A stretch of DNA of 64,000 bases from Pseudomonas sp. A-RE-19. Lineage in GTDB: Bacteria > Pseudomonadota > Gammaproteobacteria > Pseudomonadales > Pseudomonadaceae. Every line of letters starts with the position of its first letter. Within the stretch, counting starts at the first letter, position 1. This document shows positions 1 to 8,627 of this stretch, piece after piece. The stretch covers positions 171,372 through 235,371 of the forward strand of contig NZ_JAHBDQ010000044.1 of NCBI RefSeq assembly GCF_019956555.1. The letters are read 5' to 3'. Under the pieces are notes generated by a model that searched no databases, had not been told where the DNA came from, and saw only the letters and a program-made list of their open reading frames with translations. The position numbers and the translations under genes were made by a program.

Positions 1-180
1 CAGATCGCCCAAACCCTCGAGTCGGGCCAGTGCCGTGTGGGTGTCGCTTTCGATGATTTGCACGCTGCCGGTGGCGCGCTCCACCACCACGCCCAGATCG
101 CCGGTGCCACGCAAGGGGGACTGAGCGCAGGCGGACAACAACAGCCCGGTCGCCGCTAAAAGCAGGGTTGATCGGATCAT
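1..180 (-). CDS. nirF: NirF, heme d1 biosynthesis protein (N-terminal part)
   Basis: Only the first 60 codons are in the window; the gene runs off the left edge. The start overlaps the nirC stop (ATGA). The N-terminus is a lipoprotein signal ending in LLLSACA, with the lipobox cysteine near residue 17, followed by GTGDLGVVVERATGSVQIIE, which fits the opening of the NirF beta-propeller. NirF is a periplasmic, NirS-like protein needed for heme d1 maturation. The identification rests on this short stretch and on its place in the canonical nirS-nirM-nirC-nirF order. Confidence 0.85.
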   Translation of the reverse strand, partial: MIRSTLLLAATGLLLSACAQSPLRGTGDLGVVVERATGSVQIIESDTHTALARLEGLGDL

Positions 181-503
181 GGTGCGGGATATCCCTGGAG
201 AAGAAGATCGACCAGCCAACGGATGTCGTCCGGGCTGAGCAGTGGGCCCCAACCGGGCATTGCGGTGCCGGGCCGGCCTTGGGTGACGGTGGCGATCAGG
301 CTGTCCCTGGATTTGCCCGCCAGCGTTGTGCGCGTCAGGTCGGGACCCAGCCCGCCGGTCATGTGCAGCCCATGGCAGGCGCCGCAGTCCTGGGCCAGCA
401 GGTGTTCGAGTTGTGCCTGACGCTTGGCGTCCGGCGCGGCAACCGCGGTTGCGCAAATGAGGAGGAGGGCCGCCAGAATCGCAGCGTGTCGATAAACCTT
501 CAT
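177..503 (-). CDS. nirC: NirC, periplasmic c-type cytochrome of the nir operon
   Basis: This 108-residue protein has a Sec signal peptide (about residues 1-23, ending AVAA) and one heme c motif, CGACH, at residues 40-44. A later GTAMPGWGP segment holds the likely methionine axial ligand. The size and heme motif match the NirC family, which donates electrons to NirS and supports heme d1 maturation. It lies 16 bp downstream of nirM and shares a 4-base overlap with nirF, so it is part of one nirSMCF transcript. Confidence 0.92.
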   Translation of the reverse strand: MKVYRHAAILAALLLICATAVAAPDAKRQAQLEHLLAQDCGACHGLHMTGGLGPDLTRTTLAGKSRDSLIATVTQGRPGTAMPGWGPLLSPDDIRWLVDLLLQGYPAP

Positions 504-519
504 GACGCCCTCCAGTTGG

Positions 520-834
520 CTATTTGAGAGTCAGGACCCAGGTTGCAAGTGTCTTCGCTTCTTCATCCGTCACCGGGTTGGCCGGCATTGGCATCGGGCC
601 CCAGTTGCCTTGCGTACCGTTCTTGATGTGGTTGGCCAGGGTGTCCACGGCCCCGGCCACGCCCGCGTTCTTGGCCGCGACATCCTTGAGCGCCGGGCCG
701 ACAATCTTGGTGTCGATGGAATGGCAGGCGGCGCAGGGTTTGCTCTTGAACAGCTCCTGCGCGTCTTGGGCCAAGGCTGGCTGCACACTCAGCGCTGCGG
801 TCAGGGCGAGCAGTGAAAACAGAGTATTTTTCAT
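520..834 (-). CDS. nirM: NirM, cytochrome c551
   Basis: Starting at MKNTLF gives 104 residues: a signal peptide of about 22 residues (ending ALA), then a mature cytochrome of about 82 residues, the usual size of cytochrome c551. The heme motif CAACH is at residues 34-38 and the methionine ligand region is GPMPMPANP. An AAGGAA ribosome site sits just upstream of this ATG, which favours it over an upstream in-frame start at 849. NirM is a periplasmic electron donor to nitrite reductase NirS, whose gene lies 24 bp upstream. Confidence 0.94.
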   Translation of the reverse strand: MKNTLFSLLALTAALSVQPALAQDAQELFKSKPCAACHSIDTKIVGPALKDVAAKNAGVAGAVDTLANHIKNGTQGNWGPMPMPANPVTDEEAKTLATWVLTLK

Positions 835-858
835 GGGGGTTCCTTGCATTGATGGAGC

Positions 859-2544
859 TCAATAGATGTCGTGTTGGGTGTTGTAGACGTTGAATTTTCC
901 GGTGGGTGTGATCAGTCGTTTGTCCTTGATGACTGATTTGAGCTTCAGCGTTTTGTCGTCGATCACCACCAGTGCCGACTCGTCGGTCTGGCCGCTCCAC
1001 ACGGAGAACCAGACTTCATCCCCGGCCTTGTTGTATTCCGGCTGTACCACCCGCATGGCGCCTTGCTTGATGCCGGCGTACTCGGCGATGGGCAACACGG
1101 TGTAGCCGGCGTCGAGTTTGTCGATGTTGAACACCGCCACCGACTGGCTCAGCTTGGCGTCCGGGTTGAGGGTGGTGTCGACATACAGGTGACGGGAGTC
1201 AGGGTGGGTTTTGATGAACAACGACCCGCCGCCCTGGCCCTTGAGCGAGGCGACCTGTTTCCAGGCGTATTGCGGGTGTTTGACCGGGTCGGTGCCGATC
1301 AAGGAGATGCCGTCATCACCCAGGTGGCTGGTGGCCCAGACCGGCCCGTAGGTCGGGTGGTTGAAGTTGGCGCCGCGACCGGGATGAGGGGTTTTGCCGA
1401 CGTCCACCAGGGCTGCCAACTTGCGCTCTTTGGAGTCGATCACGGCGACTTTGTTGGAGTTGTTGGCGGCGGTCATGAAGTAGCGGTGGGTGCTGTCCCA
1501 ACCGCCGTCATGCAGGAAGGGCGCGGCATCGATGTAGGTGATGGTGAGGTTCTTGATGTCCTGGTAATTGACCAGCATGACCTTGCCGGTTTCCTTGACG
1601 TTGACGATGAACTCCGGCCATGCGTGGGAGGCGATGATCGCCGCGACCCGGGGTTCGGGGTGGTATTCCTGCTTGTCGACGGTCATGCCGCGGGTCGAGA
1701 CAATCTGTTTGGGCTCCAGGGTTTCGCCATCCATGATGGTGAATTGCGGCGGCCAATAGGAGCCGGCGATGGTGTATTTGTCTTCGTAGCCCTTGAACTT
1801 GGAGGTCTCCACCGAGCGCGCTTCGATGCCCACTTTGACTTCGGCGACCTTGGTCGGCTCCACCGGCCACAGGTCAATCATGTCGATCCGGGCGTCTCGA
1901 CCAATCACCAGCAGGTAGCGACCCGAAGCGGAGATGCGCGAGATGTGCACCGCATAACCGGTCTCGATCAGCTTGACGATTTTCTTGCTGTCACCGTCGA
2001 TCAGGGCAATCTTGCCGTCATCGCGCAACGTCACCGAAAACAGGTTCGGCAGGTTGAGTTTGCTCAGTTGCTGCTTCGGACGATCCTCAGGCTTGACCAG
2101 CACTTTCCAGGTTTTCAGCGTCTCGGCCATGCCCCATTCCGGCGGCGTCGGCGGCGCGTGCTGAATGAACTTGGCCATTGAGGTGATCTGATCCTTGGTC
2201 AGCGCATTCGACGTCCCCCAGTTCGGCATGCCCGCCGGCGAGCCGTAGGTAATCAACGCCTCAAGGTACGGTTGACCACGGGACTGTGTGATGTCCGGCG
2301 TCAGTGGTTTGCCGGTGGCGCCTTTGCGCAGAACGCCGTGACAGCCGGCGCAGCGCTGGAAGTAAATCTCCTTGGATGAGTCGAACTCGGCCTGACTCAT
2401 GTCCGGTGCTCCGGCAGTTTTGACCATCAGCGGGCTAGCGGCAGCGGACTCGTCGGCTCGGGCCGCGTGAGTCACCGCAAGGGCCAGCGCCGAACACAGT
2501 GTGGCGACAGTCAGAGCAAACGTTTTTCTATTGCTGATCAGCAT
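859..2544 (-). CDS. nirS: NirS, cytochrome cd1 nitrite reductase (NO-forming)
   Basis: NirS reduces nitrite to nitric oxide in the periplasm and is the defining enzyme of this denitrification type. The ATG at 2544 is preceded by GAGGAG and gives 561 residues, close to the usual NirS length; the longer open frame to 2616 adds an unsupported N-terminus. Residues 1-30 form a signal peptide (ending ARA). The covalent heme motif CAGCH is at 65-69, followed by the eight-bladed heme d1 propeller, which includes GRDARIDMIDLW and the C-terminal NVYNTQHDIY. It is the first gene of nirSMCF and is driven by the Anr/Dnr box at 2649-2662. Confidence 0.97.
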   Translation of the reverse strand: MLISNRKTFALTVATLCSALALAVTHAARADESAAASPLMVKTAGAPDMSQAEFDSSKEIYFQRCAGCHGVLRKGATGKPLTPDITQSRGQPYLEALITYGSPAGMPNWGTSNALTKDQITSMAKFIQHAPPTPPEWGMAETLKTWKVLVKPEDRPKQQLSKLNLPNLFSVTLRDDGKIALIDGDSKKIVKLIETGYAVHISRISASGRYLLVIGRDARIDMIDLWPVEPTKVAEVKVGIEARSVETSKFKGYEDKYTIAGSYWPPQFTIMDGETLEPKQIVSTRGMTVDKQEYHPEPRVAAIIASHAWPEFIVNVKETGKVMLVNYQDIKNLTITYIDAAPFLHDGGWDSTHRYFMTAANNSNKVAVIDSKERKLAALVDVGKTPHPGRGANFNHPTYGPVWATSHLGDDGISLIGTDPVKHPQYAWKQVASLKGQGGGSLFIKTHPDSRHLYVDTTLNPDAKLSQSVAVFNIDKLDAGYTVLPIAEYAGIKQGAMRVVQPEYNKAGDEVWFSVWSGQTDESALVVIDDKTLKLKSVIKDKRLITPTGKFNVYNTQHDIY

Positions 2545-2648
2545 TCCATTTCTCCTCAGGCAAGACCTTTGCGATGTGCTGAAACGGCAGCGCAGAACGC
2601 AGGTTCTTAGTGCCATGCAAGGCTATGCCCGAGCAGGCCAATGCTCGC

Positions 2649-2662
2649 TTGACCGCGATCAA
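2649..2662. promoter_or_regulatory. Anr/Dnr box shared by nirS and nirQ
   Basis: TTGACCGCGATCAA matches TTGAT-N4-ATCAA at nine of ten positions and lies in the divergent nirS-nirQ gap. A centre at -41.5 would put start points near 2614 (leftward) and 2697 (rightward). Both fit the two start codons. Confidence 0.8.
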
Positions 2663-2743
2663 GTTTGCCGGCCATGTCACTTGCCAGGTTGTCGCAGGCG
2701 CCCGTAGCGTGTGGCTTGAATCCGCTTTTGGAACACACAGCCC

Positions 2744-3535
2744 ATGGACCGAATCCAGTCTTGCGAACCCTTCTATCAACCGCTCAACAATGAGGAAGCG
2801 CTGTTCGAGCAAGCCTGGCGACACGGCATGCCGGTGCTGATCAAAGGCCCGACGGGCTGCGGCAAGACCCGCTTCGTCCAGCACATGGCCCATCGGCTGA
2901 AACTGCCGTTGTACACCGTGGCTTGCCATGACGATCTGAGCGCCGCCGACCTGATCGGCCGTCATTTGATCGGTGCCCAGGGCACGTGGTGGCAGGACGG
3001 GCCGTTGACTCGCGCAGTGCGTGAAGGCGGTATTTGTTATCTGGACGAAGTGGTCGAGGCGCGTCAGGACACCGTGGTGGTGTTGCATCCGCTGGCCGAT
3101 GATCGTCGGGAGCTGTTCCTGGAACGCACCGGCGAAGTGTTGAAGGCGCCGCCGTCATTCATGCTGGTGGTGTCTTACAACCCCGGTTACCAGAACCTGC
3201 TAAAAGGCATGAAACCCAGCACCCGCCAACGCTTCGTGGCGATGCGTTTCGGCTATCCGCCAGTGGCCGACGAGGAACGCATCGTTGCCCGGGAAGCGCA
3301 GGTGGACAGCGCGCTGGCGGCGCAAGTGGTGCGGCTGGGCCAGGCCCTGCGAAGGCTGGATCAACATGATCTGGAGGAGGTCGCCTCAACGCGACTGCTG
3401 ATTTTTACCGCGCGAATGATCCGCTCCGGCATGAGCCCGCGTGAAGCGTGCATGGCTTGCCTGGCCGAGCCGCTGAGCGATGATCCGTTGACGGTGGCGG
3501 CGCTGATGGGCGTGGTTGATGTCCACTTCGGCTGA
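2744..3535 (+). CDS. nirQ: NirQ, MoxR-type AAA+ ATPase of the nir/nor system
   Basis: This 263-residue cytoplasmic ATPase has Walker A GPTGCGKT at residues 35-42 and Walker B ICYLDEV with the Asp/Glu pair at 101-102. The family (NirQ/NorQ/CbbQ) works with a VWA-domain partner to activate metalloenzymes. Here the likely partner is NorD (6566-8407) and the client is NO reductase. Its length matches P. aeruginosa NirQ. It is divergent from nirS, shares the Anr/Dnr box, and overlaps nirO by 17 bp, indicating a nirQOP operon. Confidence 0.93.
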   Translation: MDRIQSCEPFYQPLNNEEALFEQAWRHGMPVLIKGPTGCGKTRFVQHMAHRLKLPLYTVACHDDLSAADLIGRHLIGAQGTWWQDGPLTRAVREGGICYLDEVVEARQDTVVVLHPLADDRRELFLERTGEVLKAPPSFMLVVSYNPGYQNLLKGMKPSTRQRFVAMRFGYPPVADEERIVAREAQVDSALAAQVVRLGQALRRLDQHDLEEVASTRLLIFTARMIRSGMSPREACMACLAEPLSDDPLTVAALMGVVDVHFG

Positions 3536-4106
3536 GTCCGGTCGCGTTGCGCCGGGTCACTTGCCGGGCGATCTGGCGATGTGGTTTTTCATTCTGGCCG
3601 AGCTGTCGGTGTTCGCCATCCTGATTCTGGCGTTCGCCGTGACCCAGGCACTCAAGCCGCAGCTGTTCGGCGAAAGCCGTCTGTTGCTCAACACCTCTAC
3701 CGGCCTGGCGATGACTCTGAGCCTGCTCACCGCCGGGCTGTTCGCCGCGCTGGCCCAAGAGCAAGTCAAGCGCTCTCGGTCTCGCCACGGCGCTGTCTAC
3801 CTGCTGGCAGCGTTACTCGCCGCCAGTGTCTACGTGGTGTTGAAACTGACCGAATACCGACACTTGCTGGCCTCGGGGCTGGGCATGGAACACAACACGT
3901 TTTTCACCCTCTACTGGATCCTCACCGGTTTTCACTTTCTCCATGTACTGCTCGGCATGGTCATTCTCGGATGGCTGGCCGAGCGCTGCCGTCGTGGCCT
4001 GTACAACGGTGCCAATCGCAGCGGGCTGGAATCGGGTGTGCTGTATTGGCACATGGTCGATCTGATCTGGGTCGTGCTGTTTCCGCTGGTCTACGTTCTG
4101 AATTGA
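3519..4106 (+). CDS. nirO: NirO/NorE, cytochrome c oxidase subunit III-like membrane protein
   Basis: The ATG at 3519 lies inside the 3' end of nirQ; the codon before it is TTG, so an alternative start would add one residue. The 195-residue protein has about five hydrophobic helices and an early acidic helix (DLAMWFFILAELSVFAILIL) typical of subunit III of heme-copper oxidases. NirO/NorE is an accessory to NO reductase whose exact role is unclear. It is followed by nirP 11 bp downstream. Confidence 0.88.
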   Translation: MSTSAESGRVAPGHLPGDLAMWFFILAELSVFAILILAFAVTQALKPQLFGESRLLLNTSTGLAMTLSLLTAGLFAALAQEQVKRSRSRHGAVYLLAALLAASVYVVLKLTEYRHLLASGLGMEHNTFFTLYWILTGFHFLHVLLGMVILGWLAERCRRGLYNGANRSGLESGVLYWHMVDLIWVVLFPLVYVLN

Positions 4107-4117
4107 CGGAGGTTCTG

Positions 4118-4375
4118 ATGTCGGCTTCCAGGTTTTTGCTTATCTGCTGGGCAGCGCTGGCCACATTAAGCGTGTGCACGGTGCTGCTGGCACAGGTGGG
4201 CGCGACGTGGCTGCTGTCCATGGCCATTTTGCTGGTGGCGGTCGGCAAGGCCTGGTTGATTGCCGATGGCTTTATGGAGCTGCGTCATGCCCCCCGATTG
4301 TGGCGGCGGTTGATGGTGAGTTGGGCGCTGGTGTTGGCGACCGTTGTGGGCCTGACGCTGATTCTGTTCCGTTAA
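4118..4375 (+). CDS. nirP: NirP, small membrane protein (cytochrome oxidase subunit IV-like)
   Basis: The ATG at 4118, after CGGAGGTTCTG, gives an 85-residue protein with three predicted membrane helices. One has the pattern AILLVAVGKAWLIADGFMEL, which resembles the small subunit IV-type proteins encoded with subunit III homologues. The position directly after nirO and the nirQOP order known from P. aeruginosa support the name. The upstream part of the same open frame is an out-of-frame reading of nirO. Confidence 0.82.
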   Translation: MSASRFLLICWAALATLSVCTVLLAQVGATWLLSMAILLVAVGKAWLIADGFMELRHAPRLWRRLMVSWALVLATVVGLTLILFR

Positions 4376-4408
4376 GGAATACGATCTGTAAAACAGCACA
4401 ACTCGAAT

Positions 4409-4496
4409 GTGGGAGCGAGCCTGCTCGCGAAGGGGCCGTCACATTCAACATCCCTGTTGACTGACACTCCGCCTTCGCGAGCAGGCTCGCTCCCAC
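4409..4496. repeat. REPIN (inverted REP pair)
   Basis: GTGGGAGCGAGCCTGCTCGC begins at 4409 and its inverted copy ends at 4496. The 23-bp arms are separated by about 42 bp. It sits between nirP and norC and could fold into a strong hairpin that ends or shields the nirQOP transcript. Confidence 0.93.
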
Positions 4497-4544
4497 ATTC
4501 GATCTGCGTTGTCGGTAATACCCGACCAAAACCATCTGCCTTTC

Positions 4545-4558
4545 TTGATCGCCATCAA
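4545..4558. promoter_or_regulatory. Anr/Dnr box of norCB
   Basis: TTGATCGCCATCAA is a perfect match to TTGAT-N4-ATCAA. It is centred about 64 bp before the norC start codon, so a start point near 4593 is expected. Confidence 0.87.
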
Positions 4559-4615
4559 GCAGGTTTCAACCCTTCGCTTCCTATCATGGGCACGCCAAGC
4601 AAAGAGGAAGCGACC

Positions 4616-5056
4616 ATGTCAGAGACCTTCACCAAAGGCATGGCCAGGAACATCTATTTCGGGGGAAGCATCTTCTTCTTCCTGATATTCCTGGCCTTGA
4701 CCTATCACACGGAACAGACCTTTCCAGCCCGCAGCAATGAGGCGCAACTCACCGAATCAGTGATCCGCGGCAAGACGGTCTGGGAGCAAAACAACTGCAT
4801 CGGCTGCCACACACTGCTGGGCGAGGGCGCCTACTTTGCGCCTGAGCTGGGCAACGTGTTCCAGCGGCGCGGCGGGGAGGCGGGCTTCAAACCCTTTCTG
4901 CATGCCTGGATGAAAATGCAGCCCCTGGGCGTACCGGGCCGGCGAGCGATGCCGCAGTTCAAGTTGAGCGAGCAGGAGGTGGATGACATCGCCGAGTTCC
5001 TCAAATGGAGCTCGAACATCAACACCAATGGCTGGCCGCCAAACAAGGAGGGCTGA
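4616..5056 (+). CDS. norC: NorC, cytochrome c subunit of nitric oxide reductase
   Basis: A GAGGAA ribosome site precedes the ATG. The 146-residue protein has one N-terminal membrane anchor (about residues 13-30) and a periplasmic heme c domain with CIGCH at 61-65, the same numbering as P. aeruginosa NorC. The sixth ligand is probably the methionine in RRAMPQFKLS. NorC passes electrons to NorB, whose gene starts 3 bp downstream. The perfect Anr/Dnr box upstream explains anaerobic, NO-responsive expression. Confidence 0.97.
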   Translation: MSETFTKGMARNIYFGGSIFFFLIFLALTYHTEQTFPARSNEAQLTESVIRGKTVWEQNNCIGCHTLLGEGAYFAPELGNVFQRRGGEAGFKPFLHAWMKMQPLGVPGRRAMPQFKLSEQEVDDIAEFLKWSSNINTNGWPPNKEG

Positions 5057-5059
5057 GAG

Positions 5060-6487
5060 ATGAGCATTGCCAATCCACATCTGAAATTCGCCTCGCAAGC
5101 CGTGGCCAAACCGTACTTCGTGTTTGCCCTGATCCTGTTTCTCGGTCAGGTGCTGTTCGGTTTGATCATGGGGCTGCAATACGTGATAGGGGACTTTCTG
5201 TTCCCGATCATTCCCTTCAACGTGGCGCGGATGGTGCACACCAACCTGCTGATCGTCTGGCTGCTGTTCGGTTTCATGGGCGCTGCCTACTACCTGATTC
5301 CGGAAGAGGCCGACCGCGAACTGCACAGCCCTAAACTGGCGATCATTCTGTTCTGGGTATTCGCCGCCGCGGGCGTGCTGACGATCCTCGGCTATCTGCT
5401 GGTGCCTTATGCGGGCCTGGCCAGACTGACCCACAACGAGTTGCTGCCGACCATGGGCCGGGAGTTCCTGGAACAGCCAACCATCACCAAGATGGGCATT
5501 GTGGTGGTGTGCCTGGGCTTTCTCTACAACATCGGCATGACCCTGCTCAAAGGTCGCAAGACCACGGTCAGCATGGTGATGATGACCGGGCTGATCGGGC
5601 TCGCGGTGTTCTTCCTGTTCTCCTTCTACAACCCCGGCAACCTGGCGCGCGACAAGTTCTACTGGTGGTGGGTGGTGCATCTTTGGGTGGAAGGCGTGTG
5701 GGAACTGATCATGGGTGCGATGCTCGCTTTCGTCCTGATCAAGATCACCGGGGTCGACCGGGAAGTCGTGGAGAAATGGCTGTACGTGATCATCGCCATG
5801 GCGCTGATTACCGGGATCATCGGCACCGGTCACCACTTCTTCTGGATCGGTGCGCCTGAAGTCTGGTTGTGGGTCGGTTCAATCTTCTCCGCACTCGAAC
5901 CGCTGCCGTTCCTGGCCATGGTGATATTTGCCTTCAGCATGGTGAAGAACCGTCGTCGGCAACACCCGAACCGAGCGGCCACCTTGTGGGCCAAGGGCAC
6001 CACGGTCACGGCGTTCTTCGGTGCGGGTGTCTGGGGCTTTCTGCATACCCTGGCGCCGGTCAACTTCTATACCCATGGTTCGCAATTGACGGCAGCGCAT
6101 GGTCACCTGGCCTTCTACGGTGCTTACGCGATGATCGTGATGACCTTGATCAGCTACGCCATGCCACGCTTGCGCGGGTTGGGTGAAGCCGGTGACGAGC
6201 GTTCGCAGACCCTCGAAATCTGGGGCTTCTGGTTGATGACCCTGTCGATGGTGATGATCACGCTGTTCCTCACCGCTGCCGGTGTCGTCCAGGTTTACTT
6301 GCAACGCTGGCAGGCCGACGGGATCGCGCTGCCGTTCATGTCCACGGTCGAACATCTGCAGGTGCTGTTCTGGGCCCGTCTGGGCGCCGGTCTGGGTTTC
6401 TTCGCCGGGCTGCTCTGTTACCTGTTCAGTTTCAAGCAACGTGGCCGCGCAGCCTTGCGCGCCCCGGCTGCGGTTGTACCTTCATGA
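5060..6487 (+). CDS. norB: NorB, catalytic subunit of cytochrome c-dependent NO reductase
   Basis: NorB reduces two NO to N2O at a heme b3/non-heme iron site in the inner membrane. The 475-residue, 12-helix protein has all metal ligands at canonical positions: H60 and H349 (heme b), H347 (heme b3), and H207, H258 and H259 with E211 for FeB, plus the nearby E215. It lacks the N-terminal quinol-oxidising extension of qNor, in keeping with its NorC partner. A hairpin terminator follows at 6512-6542. Confidence 0.97.
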   Translation: MSIANPHLKFASQAVAKPYFVFALILFLGQVLFGLIMGLQYVIGDFLFPIIPFNVARMVHTNLLIVWLLFGFMGAAYYLIPEEADRELHSPKLAIILFWVFAAAGVLTILGYLLVPYAGLARLTHNELLPTMGREFLEQPTITKMGIVVVCLGFLYNIGMTLLKGRKTTVSMVMMTGLIGLAVFFLFSFYNPGNLARDKFYWWWVVHLWVEGVWELIMGAMLAFVLIKITGVDREVVEKWLYVIIAMALITGIIGTGHHFFWIGAPEVWLWVGSIFSALEPLPFLAMVIFAFSMVKNRRRQHPNRAATLWAKGTTVTAFFGAGVWGFLHTLAPVNFYTHGSQLTAAHGHLAFYGAYAMIVMTLISYAMPRLRGLGEAGDERSQTLEIWGFWLMTLSMVMITLFLTAAGVVQVYLQRWQADGIALPFMSTVEHLQVLFWARLGAGLGFFAGLLCYLFSFKQRGRAALRAPAAVVPS

Positions 6488-6511
6488 GCGGGTGCAATGG
6501 CTAGAAAAGGT

Positions 6512-6542
6512 CGGCCCGGCTGATACAGCGGGCCGTTTTTTT
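6512..6542 (+). terminator. Rho-independent terminator after norB
   Basis: The stem CGGCCCG/CGGGCCG (6512-6518 and 6529-6535) with a 10-nt loop is followed by seven T. It separates norCB from norD and probably makes norD expression lower by partial read-through. Confidence 0.8.
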
Positions 6543-6565
6543 GGTTTCCAGGAAGGGCAAGCATC

Positions 6566-8407
6566 ATGGCGTTTACCGTCGAACTGGAAGAATGGGTAGG
6601 CAGTGTCTGGCATCGTTTCATCACCCGGCGCGCCAGCCCGGACTTCCCTGAAGCACGGGTTGAACTGGCCAGCCAGCAACGTCCGCTGGCGCTGTTGTTT
6701 CGCGCCATGGGCGGTGCCAATGGTGTCGGTGTGGAAGCCGCCAGTGACCGCGATCTGCTGCTGCGGCGCAACGTATTGCAGCAAATCGCCGGCACCTGCA
6801 AACAAGTGCCGTTGGCGTGGTGCGACGCGACGAACCTGCGCCTGCCATCGAGTCTGGCGGTCTTCCCTGAAGTGGCACTGAACGAGGAACTCTATCGCTG
6901 GCTCGCATTGCTGGCGGCACAGGCCGGGCAGATGCGTCACTGGGGGCGGGACAATCAACGCTGGACGCAACAGCTGCTGCGACGCTATCCCGCGTTGCGC
7001 GCTCGCTATCAACGTCTGGTCGATGCCCACCTGCAATTGCGCCCCGATCCAGCTTCGTTGAACACCAGCGAAGCGGCACTGGAACGGGCGTTATGCCAGG
7101 CATTGCGCGATCCCGGCAGTGTCGAACATTTCCCTCGCAGCGAACGGGCCGCGTGGCCACTGCCGCTGTGGTTGTACCCGCCGCAAAACCTCGCCAGCCC
7201 GCAGGCGGCGGATCTGGGCGATGAATCCGAAGAGTCGTTGACCACGCCGCCTGGCGAACAGAAAGGCGGGCGTAAACGCGCGACACGGATCGATGAAAGC
7301 ACCCGCGATGGCGGGCTGTTGGTGGTGCGTCTGGAGAACCTGTTCAGCTGGACCGAGCACGTGGACCTGGATCGCTGGTCGGACGACAGCGAAGACCCGG
7401 ACGCCGCCAGAGTCGCCGACGACCTGGACGAATTGACCCTGTCGCGCACTCGTCTGCGCAAGGGCGGCGGTCTGAAGCTGCACCTGGATTTGCCACCGGC
7501 CGATGTCGACGATATTCCTCTGGGCGAAGGTATCAAGTTGCCGGAGTGGGACTACCGCAAACAACAGATGCAGGACAGCTTCGTCAATCTGCAAATGATG
7601 GTGCCCCGCGATTGTGAGGCGCAGCCGTTGCCTTCTCGACTGAAGGCTTCGGCGCATCGCTTGCGGCGCCAGTTCGAGCACCTGCGCAATGACCGTCAGT
7701 GGTTACGCCAGCAACCCCAGGGCTCTGAGCTGGACATGCAGGCCTGGCTGGATTTTCATGTTGAGCGCGAGCATGGCCAGTGTGCCGAACGCGGCCTGTT
7801 CATGGAGCAACGACAGACCCGCCGCGACCTGGCGTGCCTGTTGCTGGCCGACGTGTCGATGTCCACCGACGCCCACCTGAACGATGAGCATCGCGTCATC
7901 GACGTCATTCGCGACAGCCTGCTGCTGTTCGGCGAAACCTTGTCGGTGCTGGGTGATGATTTCGCCTTGTACGGGTTTTCCTCGCTGCGTCGTCAGCAAG
8001 TGCGCATGCAGGAACTCAAGTCGTTCACCCAGCGTTATGACGACAACACCCGAGGTCGCATTCAAGGGCTCAAACCGGGGTATTACACACGCATGGGCGC
8101 CGCCATTCGCCAGGCTACGCAACTATTGGGCACGAGCAAGCGGCGCAGCAAACTGTTGCTGCTGCTCACGGATGGCAAACCCAATGATCTGGACCTGTAC
8201 GAGGGGCGCTACGGTGTCGAAGACACCCGCGAGGCGGTGCTGCAGGCGCGGCGTCAGGGGTTGACGCCGTTCTGCATCACGATTGATCGCGAGGCCGGGG
8301 ATTACCTGCCGTACATGTTCGGCGCCAATGGCTACACCTTGATCCGTCAGCCTGAGCAGTTACCTCTGCGCTTGCCGCAGTTGTACCGCCAGCTGACCCA
8401 GCCTTGA
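6566..8407 (+). CDS. norD: NorD, VWA-domain NO reductase activation protein
   Basis: The 613-residue protein has a long N-terminal region, a charged linker rich in Asp/Glu (around 215-320), and a C-terminal von Willebrand A domain. The MIDAS-like motif ADVSMSTD lies near residues 427-434, and LLLLLTDGKPNDLD carries the second conserved acidic part. NorD proteins pair with the NirQ/NorQ ATPase to load the non-heme iron of NO reductase (known for the family). It follows norCB after a terminator hairpin and has its own GGAAGG-type ribosome site. Confidence 0.94.
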   Translation: MAFTVELEEWVGSVWHRFITRRASPDFPEARVELASQQRPLALLFRAMGGANGVGVEAASDRDLLLRRNVLQQIAGTCKQVPLAWCDATNLRLPSSLAVFPEVALNEELYRWLALLAAQAGQMRHWGRDNQRWTQQLLRRYPALRARYQRLVDAHLQLRPDPASLNTSEAALERALCQALRDPGSVEHFPRSERAAWPLPLWLYPPQNLASPQAADLGDESEESLTTPPGEQKGGRKRATRIDESTRDGGLLVVRLENLFSWTEHVDLDRWSDDSEDPDAARVADDLDELTLSRTRLRKGGGLKLHLDLPPADVDDIPLGEGIKLPEWDYRKQQMQDSFVNLQMMVPRDCEAQPLPSRLKASAHRLRRQFEHLRNDRQWLRQQPQGSELDMQAWLDFHVEREHGQCAERGLFMEQRQTRRDLACLLLADVSMSTDAHLNDEHRVIDVIRDSLLLFGETLSVLGDDFALYGFSSLRRQQVRMQELKSFTQRYDDNTRGRIQGLKPGYYTRMGAAIRQATQLLGTSKRRSKLLLLLTDGKPNDLDLYEGRYGVEDTREAVLQARRQGLTPFCITIDREAGDYLPYMFGANGYTLIRQPEQLPLRLPQLYRQLTQP

Positions 8408-8424
8408 ACCCCGGTTTGATCAAC

Positions 8425-8444
8425 GCAGCATCAGCTGATGCTGC
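8425..8444. terminator. Perfect palindrome at convergent gene ends
   Basis: GCAGCATCAGCTGATGCTGC is a 20-nt perfect inverted repeat just after norD. It overlaps the stop codon of the convergent gene. There is no clear U-tract, so it is only a candidate bidirectional terminator. Confidence 0.4.
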
Positions 8445-8622
8445 GCGGCAGCCAGAAAAACATCGTCACGCAGAAGATCGTCAGGCCGATGCAGAACCAC
8501 TTGAATCGGCGCAACCGACGTTGCGCCGCGTGTGCGGCCAATACCGGCAGGGGCATGCCGCATTGGCGGCACTCGATCCTTTGTGGAAGGTTGGCATGTT
8601 GGCAATACAGGCAGACAGGCAT
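8431..8622 (-). CDS. Small zinc-ribbon membrane protein downstream of dnr (DnrP-like)
   Basis: About 63 residues from the ATG at 8622; a GTG at 8631 that overlaps the dnr stop would add three. The N-terminus has two CxxC knuckles (CLYC and CRQC, 13 residues apart), as in a zinc ribbon, followed by a basic stretch (RRLRRFK) and one C-terminal membrane helix. I recall small CxxC proteins next to dnr in Pseudomonas annotated as DnrP, but no function is known to me. Translational coupling to dnr is likely. Confidence 0.75.
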   Translation of the reverse strand: MPVCLYCQHANLPQRIECRQCGMPLPVLAAHAAQRRLRRFKWFCIGLTIFCVTMFFWLPRSIS

Positions 8623-8627
8623 GGCAC

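Noticed and set aside
2545..2616. Extended N-terminus of NirS from 2616
   Set aside because: The extra residues precede a complete signal peptide, and the ATG at 2544 has the only good ribosome site.
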